A stretch of DNA of 64,000 nucleotides from Streptomyces sp. CB02414 (GTDB lineage Bacteria; Actinomycetota; Actinomycetes; Streptomycetales; Streptomycetaceae): NCBI RefSeq assembly GCF_001905385.1, contig NZ_LIPF01000012.1, positions 62,001 to 126,000 of the forward strand, in the 5' to 3' direction. The notes beneath the pieces are model-generated. The model was not told the origin of the DNA and made no database searches. It worked only from the letters and a program-made list of their open reading frames with translations. Position 1 is the stretch's first letter; each line of letters begins with the position of its first letter. Below, piece by piece: positions 16,496 to 25,654 of this stretch. The translations under genes and the position numbers were made by a program.

Positions 16496-17197
16496 ATGCC
16501 CTACGAACCGCCTACCCACACCGTCGAGCGCTCACTCCGCGCCACGACCGGAGCGAAGATCATTGCCGGTGTCGACGAGGTGGGGCGCGGCGCGTGGGCC
16601 GGGCCGGTCACGGTCTGTGCCGCGGTCACCGGCTTGCGGCGGCCCCCGGTGGGCCTCACCGACTCCAAGCTGCTCACCATCAAGCGACGCACCGAACTCG
16701 CCGAGGAACTGCGGACCTGGGTGACGCATCACGCCCTGGGGCACGCCTCGCCGGAGGAGATCGACGCCATGGGGATGACCGCGGCGCTTCGACTGGCGGC
16801 GGTGCGAGCTCTGGAAGGCCTGCCGATCCGCCCCGACGCCGTCATCCTCGACGGCAAGCACGACTACCTCGGGGCGCCCTGGAAGGTCCGTACGGTGATC
16901 AAGGGTGACCAGTCCTGCGTGGCTGTCGCGGCGGCCTCGGTGCTCGCCAAGGTCCAGCGCGACAAAATGATGGCCGAACTGGGTATCGACCATGCAGACT
17001 TCGCTTTCGCGGACAACGCCGGGTACCCGTCTCCCGTGCACAAGGCCGCACTGGAGGAGCGGGGGCCCACTCCGCACCACCGTTTGTCGTGGGCGTATCT
17101 TGATGCGCTGCCCCAGTGGCGGCACCTCAAGAAGGTCCGCAGTTGGGTGGAGGGAAGCGTTCCGGAAATCGAGGGCCAGCTCGGATTCGATTTCTGA
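16496..17197 (+). CDS. rnhB: Ribonuclease HII
   Basis: A 233-residue RNase HII, which cuts RNA in RNA-DNA hybrids and removes single ribonucleotides from DNA. The acidic catalytic residues D27-E28 (in GVDEVGRG), D119 (VILDGKHD) and D138 (KGDQS) are all present. TAGGCT (16482-16487) just ahead of the ATG could be a -10 with a short leader. It opens a plus-strand pair with the following unknown gene and sits near recQ and dinG-type helicase genes, a genome-maintenance neighbourhood. Confidence 0.95.
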   Translation: MPYEPPTHTVERSLRATTGAKIIAGVDEVGRGAWAGPVTVCAAVTGLRRPPVGLTDSKLLTIKRRTELAEELRTWVTHHALGHASPEEIDAMGMTAALRLAAVRALEGLPIRPDAVILDGKHDYLGAPWKVRTVIKGDQSCVAVAAASVLAKVQRDKMMAELGIDHADFAFADNAGYPSPVHKAALEERGPTPHHRLSWAYLDALPQWRHLKKVRSWVEGSVPEIEGQLGFDF

Positions 17198-17244
17198 CCG
17201 CTCCGCTCGCAGGTACGTGCCACCCGCCGACGCGAGCCGCACCA

Positions 17245-17898
17245 ATGTTTGATAAATATCAGCCCATGCCTCTCATTCCCGAGGAGCCTCAGATTCACGA
17301 GAAGGCCCAGGGTCCCCGCGCCACTCCGGCCAGCGGCCGCACCGCGCCGACCCCTCGCCCCGTACCCGGCCCCCGCCCCGCGGCTCCGCCGCGCCCCGGC
17401 CGTCCCGGTCCCGCGCGACCGGCGCCGCCGGCGCAACGCGCGTCGCGTGACTCGTCCGCAGCCAAGCCCGGCCCGTCGGGCCCGGCTGCTCCGGCGGCCG
17501 CCCCGGCCACCGCGCAGATCCAGCTCATCCCGGCTTCTCCCGAGGGCGCGCTCGACGCGGCCGAGGAGGCCGTGGACATGCTGCTGGACTCCGGCCGCAC
17601 CCCCGGTGACGTGCTGGTGATCACCACTGGCGATCCGCACCCGTGGGCCGCCCACGAACTCTCCTTCGGTGACGCGGCCTACTGGGCGCAGCACGACGCG
17701 GGCGACGACGTCTTCTACGCGGACGCCGCCGTCGCGAGCCGTGCCACGTCCCGGCCGGTGGTCGTGGTGGCGCTCAACGGCGGTCCCGAGGACTCCGCCG
17801 TCACGGCCCTGTCCGCGGCGCACGCCCGGGCCGGCGCCCTGCTGATCGTCTGCGGTGACCCGCAGCGCATCAACTCGTTGCTGGGCGCGGGGGTCTGA
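17245..17898 (+). CDS. Pro-rich protein with helicase-C-terminal-like domain, function unknown
   Basis: A 217-residue protein. Residues 1-90 are Pro/Arg/Ala-rich and surely disordered. Residues 93-217 form a compact domain with segments DAAEEAVDMLLDSGRTPGDV, VITTGDPHPWAAHELSFGD and GALLIVCGDPQRINSLL. These resemble the C-terminal RecA-like part of actinobacterial superfamily 1 helicases (UvrD_C_2-like), but there is no Walker A, so it cannot be a helicase by itself. Start: ATG 17245 gives MFDKYQPMPLI. The alternative ATG 17266 is preceded by the AT-rich palindrome TGATAAATATCA, which could be a promoter element. It follows rnhB by 47 bases. The domain relation is inferred by eye. Confidence 0.65.
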   Translation: MFDKYQPMPLIPEEPQIHEKAQGPRATPASGRTAPTPRPVPGPRPAAPPRPGRPGPARPAPPAQRASRDSSAAKPGPSGPAAPAAAPATAQIQLIPASPEGALDAAEEAVDMLLDSGRTPGDVLVITTGDPHPWAAHELSFGDAAYWAQHDAGDDVFYADAAVASRATSRPVVVVALNGGPEDSAVTALSAAHARAGALLIVCGDPQRINSLLGAGV

Positions 17899-17932
17899 GC
17901 CCGCTCGGCCGGGGCGGCGGACACCGGAGTGA

Positions 17933-17958
17933 TGCGGGGCCGCTCGGCCGGCCCCGCA
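17933..17958. terminator. Convergent stem-loop terminator
   Basis: A 10-base-pair stem TGCGGGGCCG / CGGCCCCGCA with a 6-base loop between convergent stop codons at 17898 and 18091. Confidence 0.65.
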
Positions 17959-18090
17959 CGGTGCGGGCCTCGTCGTCCCCGGTGGCCGCCGTGCTCGTCG
18001 CACTGTGGGGCCGTGGTCGGGCTCTTCCACGGACCTGCCGCCGCACGGGACTTCATGGCGCTGTGCTCCGGTGCACCGTGCCCTTCGGGC

Positions 18091-18705
18091 TCAGCGGGCC
18101 GCCGCACGACGCAGTACGTCCGAGGCGACGCCGCCGGTACGCGGTGGCGGGAGCGGTGCCTGAGACGTGGCGAACGGCTCCGGTGCCGAGGCCGCGTTGG
18201 GCCGACGGCCGCCGCGGCCCTCGCCCAGGACCTGCCAGCCGTCCCGGGTCAGCGTGATGTACGCCCCGCAGCGCAGCCCGTGCAACGTGCACGCGTCCCG
18301 CAACCCCCACATCCACGCACCGTCCTCCTCCGTCCAACGCGCGTCGCCCTCACGGCAGTAGAGCAGCACGGCGGTGCGCACGGGAGTGCGGCGCCGCAGG
18401 TCGTGCGGGATGACGCGACGCAGCTGGGCGAGCAGCGCGTTGCGGAACATCCAGCCGTCGGCCGCGGCCCGGTGGCTGGTGAACGAGGCGCTGGCACGCA
18501 GGCGTTCGTCGGGATCGAGCACGGCCACGATCGCGGTCGCGGGACCCGGGCGGTGTCGCGTATGGAGTCCGCTGACGACCTCTCGCGGATTGCGCAGCAG
18601 TGGGATTCCGGCGGCGGCCCACTCCGCAGGTTCGAGCATACGAGTGGCGGTTGCGGCGGACGACGACAAGGATGCCGCCGAGGACGGAGCGAATCCGAAG
18701 GTCAC
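18091..18705 (-). CDS. Conserved hypothetical protein downstream of recQ
   Basis: A 204-residue soluble protein that I do not recognise. The GTG at 18705 follows AGGGAGGAAC, a strong ribosome-binding site, and gives the start VTFGFAPSS; a longer frame exists but lacks such a site. Visible features: ATAIVAVLDPDERLRASASF, VIPHDLRRRTPVRTAVLLYC and a Trp-rich patch RWTEEDGAWMWGLRDAC, then GLRCGAYITLTRDGWQVL and a disordered Arg/Pro-rich tail. The mixed alpha/beta pattern suggests an enzyme-like fold, but no catalytic signature is evident. It lies 281 bases downstream of recQ on the same strand, so shared transcription is possible. Confidence 0.65.
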   Translation of the reverse strand: MTFGFAPSSAASLSSSAATATRMLEPAEWAAAGIPLLRNPREVVSGLHTRHRPGPATAIVAVLDPDERLRASASFTSHRAAADGWMFRNALLAQLRRVIPHDLRRRTPVRTAVLLYCREGDARWTEEDGAWMWGLRDACTLHGLRCGAYITLTRDGWQVLGEGRGGRRPNAASAPEPFATSQAPLPPPRTGGVASDVLRRAAAR

Positions 18706-18986
18706 GTTCCTCCCTTCGGCTACGCGCCCACACTGCGGGCGGGGTCGGATTCGGGGAGCGCGCACCGCAGTGAAGCCCTGCCGGATCACGGACGAGCCGT
18801 GCGGGGAGCGGACTTCAATTCTTCCTGTCGAACTGGGATGCGGCAACGAGCAATTGAGGCCGACGACCGTTATCGGATGATGCGCGTCCTATATCCCTAC
18901 CCAGAGTGCGGCCGGGTGACGCACGGAACGCACCGCCGGCAGCCGCGCGAGGCCCCGGCCCCGCGAAGCGCGCTCACGGCCGGGTG

Positions 18987-21161
18987 TCACCCCTGCACAG
19001 CCAGGACCAGTGGCAACACCTCCTGCGCGCCCGCGCGGCGCAGCAGCCGGGCCGCCACCGCGAGGGTCCAGCCGGTCTCAGTACAGTCGTCCACGAGCAG
19101 AACCGGGCCGTCAAGACCGTCCAGGGTTGCGGCGAGCGCCGGCGGCACCGTCAGCGCGCCGTCGAGTGCCTTGAGCCGCTGCGCACTGTTGCTGCGGGAC
19201 CCCGCGGGCGCCTCGCCCGTGTACTCGACCGAACCGAGCAACGGCAGCCTCCCGACCTGGGCGATGCGCGCCCCCAGGGAGTGGATCAACTGAGGCCGGG
19301 TCCGCGAGGCGATCGTCACCACCCCCGACGGACGGGGCCGTCCGTCGGCGGCGCCCGGAGCCCATCCGCCCGGCCCCTTGGCCCAGTCGGCCAGTACCGT
19401 CACGACGGCCTGGGCTACATCGTCCGGCACCGGGCCGTCCGGAGACTGTGCCGAGAGTATCGGTCGCAGCCGGTTGCCCCAGCCGATGTCGGACAGCCTG
19501 CCCAGGGCCCGGCCTGTCGAGGCCTGTTCACCGGCCGGAATGCGCCCCTTCAGATCCACGCCGATCGCCGGCAGACCGGTCGGCCACATGCGGCGCGGCT
19601 CCACCTCCACGCCCGCCCGGCCCAGATCGACCCGCGCGGCGTCGAGGCTGTCGGTGGAGGTGTCCGCGGTGAAGCGCGGGCCCGCGCAGTTGTCGCAGTG
19701 GCCGCAGGGCTTGGCGCCCTCGTCGTCCAACTGGCGTTGCAGGAACTCCATCCGGCACTCGCTCGTCGAGGCGTAGTCGCGCATCGCCTGCTGCTCGGCC
19801 TTGCGCTGCCGCGCCACCCAGTCGTACCGCTCGGAGTCGTACGCCCACGACTGCCCGGTCGCGATCCAGCCGCCCTTCACCCGCTTGACCGCGCCGTCCA
19901 CGTCGAGAACCTTGAGCATGGTCTCCAGACGGGAGCGGCGCAGCTCCACCAACGGCTCCAGGGCGGGCAGGGAGAGCGGCCGCCCGGCGCCCGCGAGGAT
20001 GTCGAGGGTGCGGCGCACCAGGTCCTCCGACGGGAAGGCCAGCGAGGCGAAGTACTCCCAGATCGCCTCGTCCTCCTTGCCCGGCAGGAGGAGCACCTCG
20101 GCGTGCTCCACGCCGCGCCCGGCACGGCCGACCTGCTGGTAGTAGGCGATGGGCGAGGAAGGCGAGCCCAGGTGCACCACGAACCCCAGGTCGGGCTTGT
20201 CGAAGCCCATGCCCAGCGCCGACGTGGCGACCAGTGCCTTGACCCGGTTGGCGAGCAGATCGTCCTCGGCCTGCTGCCGGTCCGCGTTCTCGGTCTTGCC
20301 GGTGTAGGAGGCGACGGTGTGGCCGCGGTGCCGGAGAAAGGCGGTGACCTCCTCGGCGGCGGCCACGGTGAGTGTGTAGATGATCCCGGAGCCCGGGAGC
20401 CGGTCGAGGTGGTCGGCGAGCCATGCCATCCGGTGCGCGGCGTCGGACAGCCGCAGCACGCCGAGGCTGAGGCTCTCCCGGTCCAGCGGGCCGCGCAGCA
20501 CCAGCGCGTCCGAGGTGCCCCCGGTGCCGAGCTGCTCAGCCACGTCGGCGGTCACCCGCGCGTTGGCCGTGGCAGTGGTGGCCAGGACCGGTACGCCGGG
20601 CGGGAGGTCGGTGAGCATCGTGCGCAGTCGCCGGTAGTCCGGGCGGAAGTCGTGGCCCCAGTCGGAGATGCAGTGGGCCTCGTCCACCACGAGCAGCCCG
20701 GTCGCGGCGGAGAGCTTGGGCAGCACCTGGTCACGGAAGTCCGGGTTGTTGAGCCGCTCGGGACTCACCAGCAGCACGTCGACCTCACCGGCGGCGATCT
20801 CGTCCTGGATCGCGTCCCAGTCCTCGGTGTTGGAGGAGTTGATCGTCCGGGCGCGAATGCCGGCCCGCGCCGCCGCCTCGACCTGGTTGCGCATCAGCGC
20901 GAGCAGCGGGGACACGATCACGGTGGGGCCGGAGCCGCGCTCACGCAGCAGGGCGGTCGCCACGAAGTAGACCGCGGACTTGCCCCACCCCGTGCGCTGG
21001 ACGACCAGGGCCCGGCGCCCCTCGGCTACCAGTGCCTCGATCGCCCGCCACTGGTCGTCCCGCAGCCGGGCGCTTCCGGACGTGTCCCCGACGAGGCGGG
21101 CGAGGACCGCGTCGGCGGCTGTCCGGAGATCCGCGTTGCTCGTGTGCTCCATGCGTTCCAT
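18987..21161 (-). CDS. recQ: RecQ-family helicase fused to phosphoribosyltransferase-like domain
   Basis: A 724-residue 3'-5' DNA helicase used in recombination and fork repair. Walker A is QRTGWGKS (55-62), the DEAH box is at 160-163 in VVDEAHCISDWGHDF, and motif VI is YYQQVGRAGRG. A zinc-binding module has the cysteines of CRMEF and CGHCDNC. Instead of an HRDC domain, the last 150 or so residues look like a type I phosphoribosyltransferase: VLLVDDCTETGWTL is a near-perfect PRPP-binding loop and TVIAS-like strands precede it. Start: ATG 21161, with a second ATG 9 bases on. It is divergent from a DUF4192 gene. The fusion is discussed as a finding. Confidence 0.93.
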   Translation of the reverse strand: MERMEHTSNADLRTAADAVLARLVGDTSGSARLRDDQWRAIEALVAEGRRALVVQRTGWGKSAVYFVATALLRERGSGPTVIVSPLLALMRNQVEAAARAGIRARTINSSNTEDWDAIQDEIAAGEVDVLLVSPERLNNPDFRDQVLPKLSAATGLLVVDEAHCISDWGHDFRPDYRRLRTMLTDLPPGVPVLATTATANARVTADVAEQLGTGGTSDALVLRGPLDRESLSLGVLRLSDAAHRMAWLADHLDRLPGSGIIYTLTVAAAEEVTAFLRHRGHTVASYTGKTENADRQQAEDDLLANRVKALVATSALGMGFDKPDLGFVVHLGSPSSPIAYYQQVGRAGRGVEHAEVLLLPGKEDEAIWEYFASLAFPSEDLVRRTLDILAGAGRPLSLPALEPLVELRRSRLETMLKVLDVDGAVKRVKGGWIATGQSWAYDSERYDWVARQRKAEQQAMRDYASTSECRMEFLQRQLDDEGAKPCGHCDNCAGPRFTADTSTDSLDAARVDLGRAGVEVEPRRMWPTGLPAIGVDLKGRIPAGEQASTGRALGRLSDIGWGNRLRPILSAQSPDGPVPDDVAQAVVTVLADWAKGPGGWAPGAADGRPRPSGVVTIASRTRPQLIHSLGARIAQVGRLPLLGSVEYTGEAPAGSRSNSAQRLKALDGALTVPPALAATLDGLDGPVLLVDDCTETGWTLAVAARLLRRAGAQEVLPLVLAVQG

Positions 21162-21293
21162 ACAACAGGACGGGACTGACAGCCGGGCGTGCGGGAGGAA
21201 GGGGCGCGGTCGCCGAGTGCCCGGTGACGCGTCCCTGATCAGAGTTATCCACAGGGCAAAGCGGAACTCCGCGATCCGCGAGATCGTCGGGCC

Positions 21294-22853
21294 ATGACGA
21301 ACCACAGCGAAACGACCGGACCCTCCGACAACGGTGACATCGAGGGATCCGAGCACTCCGGCCGGACGGTCCCCTTCCCGGACGACCAACCCCGCGACGA
21401 GCCGCAGGTCACCCTCCGCACCCCTGCCGAACTGGCCGACGCCCTGCCGTATCTGCTCGGATACCGCCCCGAGGACAGCATCGTCCTGGTCGCCCTGCGC
21501 GACCGGGACGGACGTGGCCGTTTCGGCGGCCGGGCCCGGCTCGGCGTTCCCGCGAACCCGGACGACTGGGCCGCTGCGGCCGGACAGCTGGCCCACGGCC
21601 TGGTGACCGGCAGTGAACGCCGAGGGGTCCGACCCGAGCAGATGGTGGCCTACCTCTGCCAGGAACCGGCACCGGGCGAGACCGGCCGGGACGTGATGGA
21701 ACGACTGCGGCCGCTGGCTCAGCAGCTGCGCGTCGAGTGCGGCGTCCTCGACGTTCCGGTGGTCGAGGCGCTCTGCGTCTCGGCGGGGCGCTTCTGGTCC
21801 TACGTCTGCGACGACCGGGCCTGCTGCCCGGCCGAAGGCACGCCCATGGGGCTGGCAGGCACCTCCGTGCTGGCCGCAGCGGCCACGTACGCCGGGATCC
21901 AGGTGCGCGGCACGCTCGGTGAACTGCGCGCCAGGCTCCTGCCCCGGGAGAGCGACGTGGCTCTCGAGCAGGAGGCCGCCCTGGACGCGGCGGCCGTGCC
22001 GTTGGTGACGCGGATCCTCGACGACGCCGGCCGCTCGGAGGTGGCGCAGGAGACGCTGCACCTGGCACAGCGGGTGATGCGACGCCTCGCGGAGGCCCGG
22101 CCCGTGTCCGGAACGGCCGCCGAAGACCTGCGCGACGATCTACTGCTCGGTCACGACGAGGCGGCGACGATGATCCTCGGCCTCCAGGACCGTACGACCC
22201 GTGACCGCGCCGCGGAATGGATGGAGGGGGACGAGGCGGCACCGGCGCTGCGCCTCTGGCGGGCCCTGGCCCGTCGCTGCGTCGGGTCGTACGGCGAGCA
22301 CGCGGCCGCACCGCTCACCCTCGCCGGATGGGTCGCCTGGTCCACGGGCGACGAACTGGAGGCCCGTGAGGCCCTTGCCATGGCACTCGGCGCGGATCCC
22401 GACTACCTCTTCGCCCGGCTCCTGCACCAGGCGTGCAACGAGGGGCTCGACCCGGAGTCGGTCCGTCGCTGTCTGCGTGCGGAGCGCGGGTGCCGGGACG
22501 CCCCGAAGGGCGAGCCGGACGGTGAGAAGCAAGCCGACGGGGCAGCGGAACGCGAGTCGGCCGAACCCTCCCCGGCAGCGCGGGCATCCCTCGGCCGCCG
22601 GCGTCGCACCCGCTCCGGCGTGTCGGCCGACGGAGTCCCCCGTCGGTCGAGGGCGGCGCGTGGCCGGGAGCCGGGTGCGAAGTTCGTGCGGCCTCGCACT
22701 CCGGCTTCGGGCGAGCGCCCGGGTCCCGCGCGGACGGGCCGTGCGCGTTCACGGGCGGAGGAGGAGAAGGGCGCGGGCCGGACGGGCGCCTGTGCGGGTG
22801 GCGCACGCACAGGAGACCACGGGCCTAAGGGGGCGGCGAGCGACTCCGAATGA
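21294..22853 (+). CDS. DUF4192 domain protein
   Basis: A 519-residue protein. Residues 38-390 fit the actinobacterial DUF4192 family (LRTPAELADALPYLLGYRPEDSIVLVAL near the start, then AWSTGDELEAREALAMALGADPDYLFARLL near the end, given only as landmarks). The last 130 residues are Arg/Gly/Pro-rich and disordered. No function is known to me; family members often lie beside DNA-repair or replication genes, and here the divergent partner is recQ, 132 bases away. ATG 21294 lacks a clear ribosome-binding site, so a leaderless message is possible. Confidence 0.8.
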   Translation: MTNHSETTGPSDNGDIEGSEHSGRTVPFPDDQPRDEPQVTLRTPAELADALPYLLGYRPEDSIVLVALRDRDGRGRFGGRARLGVPANPDDWAAAAGQLAHGLVTGSERRGVRPEQMVAYLCQEPAPGETGRDVMERLRPLAQQLRVECGVLDVPVVEALCVSAGRFWSYVCDDRACCPAEGTPMGLAGTSVLAAAATYAGIQVRGTLGELRARLLPRESDVALEQEAALDAAAVPLVTRILDDAGRSEVAQETLHLAQRVMRRLAEARPVSGTAAEDLRDDLLLGHDEAATMILGLQDRTTRDRAAEWMEGDEAAPALRLWRALARRCVGSYGEHAAAPLTLAGWVAWSTGDELEAREALAMALGADPDYLFARLLHQACNEGLDPESVRRCLRAERGCRDAPKGEPDGEKQADGAAERESAEPSPAARASLGRRRRTRSGVSADGVPRRSRAARGREPGAKFVRPRTPASGERPGPARTGRARSRAEEEKGAGRTGACAGGARTGDHGPKGAASDSE

Positions 22854-23297
22854 GCACAGGGTGGGACGTCACCAGGCCGACGATGGTCGCCGGGGCGGCG
22901 CCGGACCGCCGGTGGGCAGCCCGGCAACGCTGTGCCGTCGTTCTGGCCGCCATTCCTCGGCCATCCTCCCTGGCTCCCCCTCCCGACCATCGCCCTGGGA
23001 CCGTCGTCCCTCGGCTGTGATCCACGGCCGTGGTCCTTCCGCTGTGGTTCCTTCCCTTGTGCTCCTCGGCCGTGCTCGATCGGCGAGGACGGGCCGCCGT
23101 GGCTCCGGAGGCGGTACGTGGACCGCGTGCCTCCGGCCCCGGGGCCTCCCGCCCCCGTGCGTGACCTGGAGGTCCCCCCGCCCGTTCACCTGAGTGGCCG
23201 AATGCCCGGACGGGCCGGAGCACCGCCACCGCCCGTTTCGGAACCACCGCACGGCGTCGCTCCGTTCGAGGGCGTCGAGCAGAGAGGGAGGTCTCCC
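22854..23297. other. 444-base stretch without a supported gene
   Basis: Pyrimidine-rich, low-complexity DNA with repeated CCTCGGC, CCATCG and CCTTCC words. Frames are open on both strands, but none has a ribosome-binding site joined to a protein-like sequence until the GGGAGG at 23287-23292 that serves the next gene. Confidence 0.5.
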
Positions 23298-25523
23298 ATG
23301 CACCAGCCGACCCCGTCCTCGTCCGCCGTCACCGACCTCGGCGTGAGCGGCCGGCGGGGCGCCGCGGTGCCGTCACTCGCCGGGCCTGCGGTGCCGGTCA
23401 GAAGAAGCGGTCCGGGGCCGGGGCGGAATCCTGGCGGACCGGCTGCCCGGGTGGGGCTGCCCTCGGCGCCGTCGGTCTCCCGGCCCGGTGGGGAGTCGGC
23501 GGGCACCGGCCTTGCGGGTGTTCCCGCAGACCGCGCCCCTGCCCGGCGTACACCGCCCGGAAAGCCGCACAGGCCCGGGGAGCTGCCGCCCACCCACAGG
23601 ACCATGATCGGCGTGGCGCTCCCCGGCCTCGTGATCTCCACGGAGCAGGGCCAGCTGAACGGCCTGGGTTTGGAGGGGTTCTACCGCGCGGGCCGGCGCC
23701 TGCTGTCCCGGTGCCGCCTTCGCGTGGCCGGACGTGAACCGCTTCCGTCCCAGGCCCGGATGACCGGCGCCGACGGTACTCGCTTCGTCGGCACGCTTCG
23801 GACAGCCTCCGCGCCGGGTCCGGACCCGGACGTGATGATCGAGCGCACCCGCCACGCCGACGGCACGGAGCGGATCACGCTGCGCAGTTGGGCATCCGTC
23901 CCGCTGCGTCTGCCGGTCGAGGTGGTGCTCGGTACCGACCTGGCCGACCTCGGAGCGATCGCCGCGGGCGAAGCGGGGCCGGACCTGCCGGCCACCGTGC
24001 ACGGCTCCGGGCTGCGGTGGACCCGCGGCACGGGCGGCGCGTCGGTCGCGGCGGTCCCCCCGCCCGCCGAGGCACTGGCCTCCGCCGGACTGCTGCGATG
24101 GGAGTTCGTGCTGCCCGCGGGCGGCAGCGCCGGCGTCGAACTGCGCGTACAGCCGGACGGCGCCGGGCCGGTCCGGGCAGTGGGCCGTACGGCGGCCGAT
24201 CCGCTGGCCTCCGCACACGCCACTGGTGACGACGCCGGGGTCTCCGCTCTGCTGCGGACCAGCATCGAGGACCTCAGGGCCCTCCTGGTGCGCGACCCCG
24301 CGCATCCCACCGACGTCCACCTGGCCGCCGGCGTCCCCTGGCGCTGCGGTCCGGCTCCCGCCGAGGCCCTCGCCGCCGCCCGGATGACGCTTCCCCTCGG
24401 CACCCGGCTCGCCGCGGGTACCTTGCGCTCCCTCGCCCGCACCCAGCAGCCCGGCCCCGGACCGAGATCCGGCATGATCCCCGGACCGGGGCGCGGCACC
24501 GGCCCGCACCTGCCGCCGGGCTGCACCGGCACGGAGGCCACCCTGCTCTTTCCCGTGCTTCTCGCGGAGGCCCGCCGCTGGGGGCTCGGCGCACACGAGA
24601 CGCAGGACCTGCTGCCCGCCGCCGAGCGTTGCCTGACCTGGCTGCGGACCACCGTGGGCAACGGCACGTACGTACCTGACCCGCACCCCCAGGGCCCCGT
24701 CCGCTGCGAGACCCAGGCCCAGGCTCACCGCGCCGCCCTGCTCGGCGCCGAACTGCTCGACGACTTCGGCAGGCCGGGCGGCGACTGGCTGCGGCAGTGG
24801 GCCCAGCGGCTGCGCACGGCGTTCCGGCGCGACTTCTGGATCGACGACGCGACGGGCGGAAGACCAGCGGCGGCCCGTACGCCGGACGGACGCCTCGTGC
24901 CGCACCTGAGCGCGGCCGCCGCCCACCTCCTGGACACCGGGCTGCTGGGCGGGGGCACGGTCGCACCAGGCCTGCTCGACCCGGTCCGGACCGGCCGGCT
25001 CGCCCGGTTGCTGGGCAACCCGGTCATGGACTCGGGCTGGGGGCTGCGTGCCCTGGCGGCCACGGAAGCGGGATACAGCCCCTTCGGGCATCGCGCGGGG
25101 GCGGTGCACGTGCAGGAGACGGCGATGGCGGTGGCGGGTCTGGCCGCCGCCGGTCACGACAAGGAAGCGGGCTCGCTGCTGCGCGGGATACTGGCCGCGG
25201 CCGGCGCCTTCGGCCACCGCCTGCCGGAAATGTTCGCGGGGGAACAGCGCACCGGCACGAGCGCTCCGCTGCCGCACCCGGCGGCCTGCCGCCCCGCCGC
25301 CACCGCGGCAGCCGCAGGGGTACTGCTGCTGACCACGCTCGCGGGCATCCGCCCCGACGCCCCGGCCGGGACCGTCACCCTGCGTCCCGTACGCAGCGCA
25401 CCCCTGGGGGAGCTCGGTCTGACCGGGCTGAGGGTGGCGGGGGAGCCCTTCTCCGTGCGGGTAAGCCGACTCGGCCTGGCCATGGTGGAAGAGGCCGCCG
25501 ACGGGCTGCGACTAGGGGCTTGA
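23298..25523 (+). CDS. Glycogen-debranching-like protein (N-terminal GDE domain)
   Basis: A 741-residue protein of the amylo-alpha-1,6-glucosidase-like group. Residues 1-100 are Pro/Gly/Arg-rich and disordered. From about 100 an N-terminal debranching-type beta-sandwich begins (MIGVALPGLVISTEQGQLNG as landmark), and from about 340 an (alpha/alpha)6 toroid typical of glycoside hydrolases follows, with SGWGLRALAATEAGYSPFGHRAGAVH near 580. ATG 23298 is favoured by AGAGAGGGAGG upstream. Role: probably trims branched or trehalose-like sugars, but substrate and catalytic acids cannot be fixed from sequence alone. It has no obvious partner gene. Confidence 0.75.
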   Translation: MHQPTPSSSAVTDLGVSGRRGAAVPSLAGPAVPVRRSGPGPGRNPGGPAARVGLPSAPSVSRPGGESAGTGLAGVPADRAPARRTPPGKPHRPGELPPTHRTMIGVALPGLVISTEQGQLNGLGLEGFYRAGRRLLSRCRLRVAGREPLPSQARMTGADGTRFVGTLRTASAPGPDPDVMIERTRHADGTERITLRSWASVPLRLPVEVVLGTDLADLGAIAAGEAGPDLPATVHGSGLRWTRGTGGASVAAVPPPAEALASAGLLRWEFVLPAGGSAGVELRVQPDGAGPVRAVGRTAADPLASAHATGDDAGVSALLRTSIEDLRALLVRDPAHPTDVHLAAGVPWRCGPAPAEALAAARMTLPLGTRLAAGTLRSLARTQQPGPGPRSGMIPGPGRGTGPHLPPGCTGTEATLLFPVLLAEARRWGLGAHETQDLLPAAERCLTWLRTTVGNGTYVPDPHPQGPVRCETQAQAHRAALLGAELLDDFGRPGGDWLRQWAQRLRTAFRRDFWIDDATGGRPAAARTPDGRLVPHLSAAAAHLLDTGLLGGGTVAPGLLDPVRTGRLARLLGNPVMDSGWGLRALAATEAGYSPFGHRAGAVHVQETAMAVAGLAAAGHDKEAGSLLRGILAAAGAFGHRLPEMFAGEQRTGTSAPLPHPAACRPAATAAAAGVLLLTTLAGIRPDAPAGTVTLRPVRSAPLGELGLTGLRVAGEPFSVRVSRLGLAMVEEAADGLRLGA

Positions 25524-25626
25524 CCAGGTTGGACCGTTCCTCGCCCGACGACAGGGAGCAGACGGTGCCAAGAAGATCCGGCGGCGACGGACCAGCCGCC
25601 GATGCGGCCGGTGAGGGGAGTGTTTA

Positions 25627-25641
25627 TCGTCAGGCAGACGA
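25627..25641. promoter_or_regulatory. Inverted repeat at the NUDIX-regulator promoter
   Basis: TCGTC-AGGCA-GACGA lies immediately upstream of TATGAT (25643-25648), a likely -10 only 6 bases before ATG 25655. The position over the promoter suggests autoregulation by the NUDIX-winged-helix protein, but no match to a published NrtR operator is claimed. Confidence 0.5.
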
Positions 25642-25654
25642 CTATGATCGCCGC

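Noticed and set aside
22825..23247. 140-codon minus-strand frame in the gap before the debranching-like gene
   Set aside because: Arg/Gly-rich, no ribosome-binding site, and no conserved pattern.
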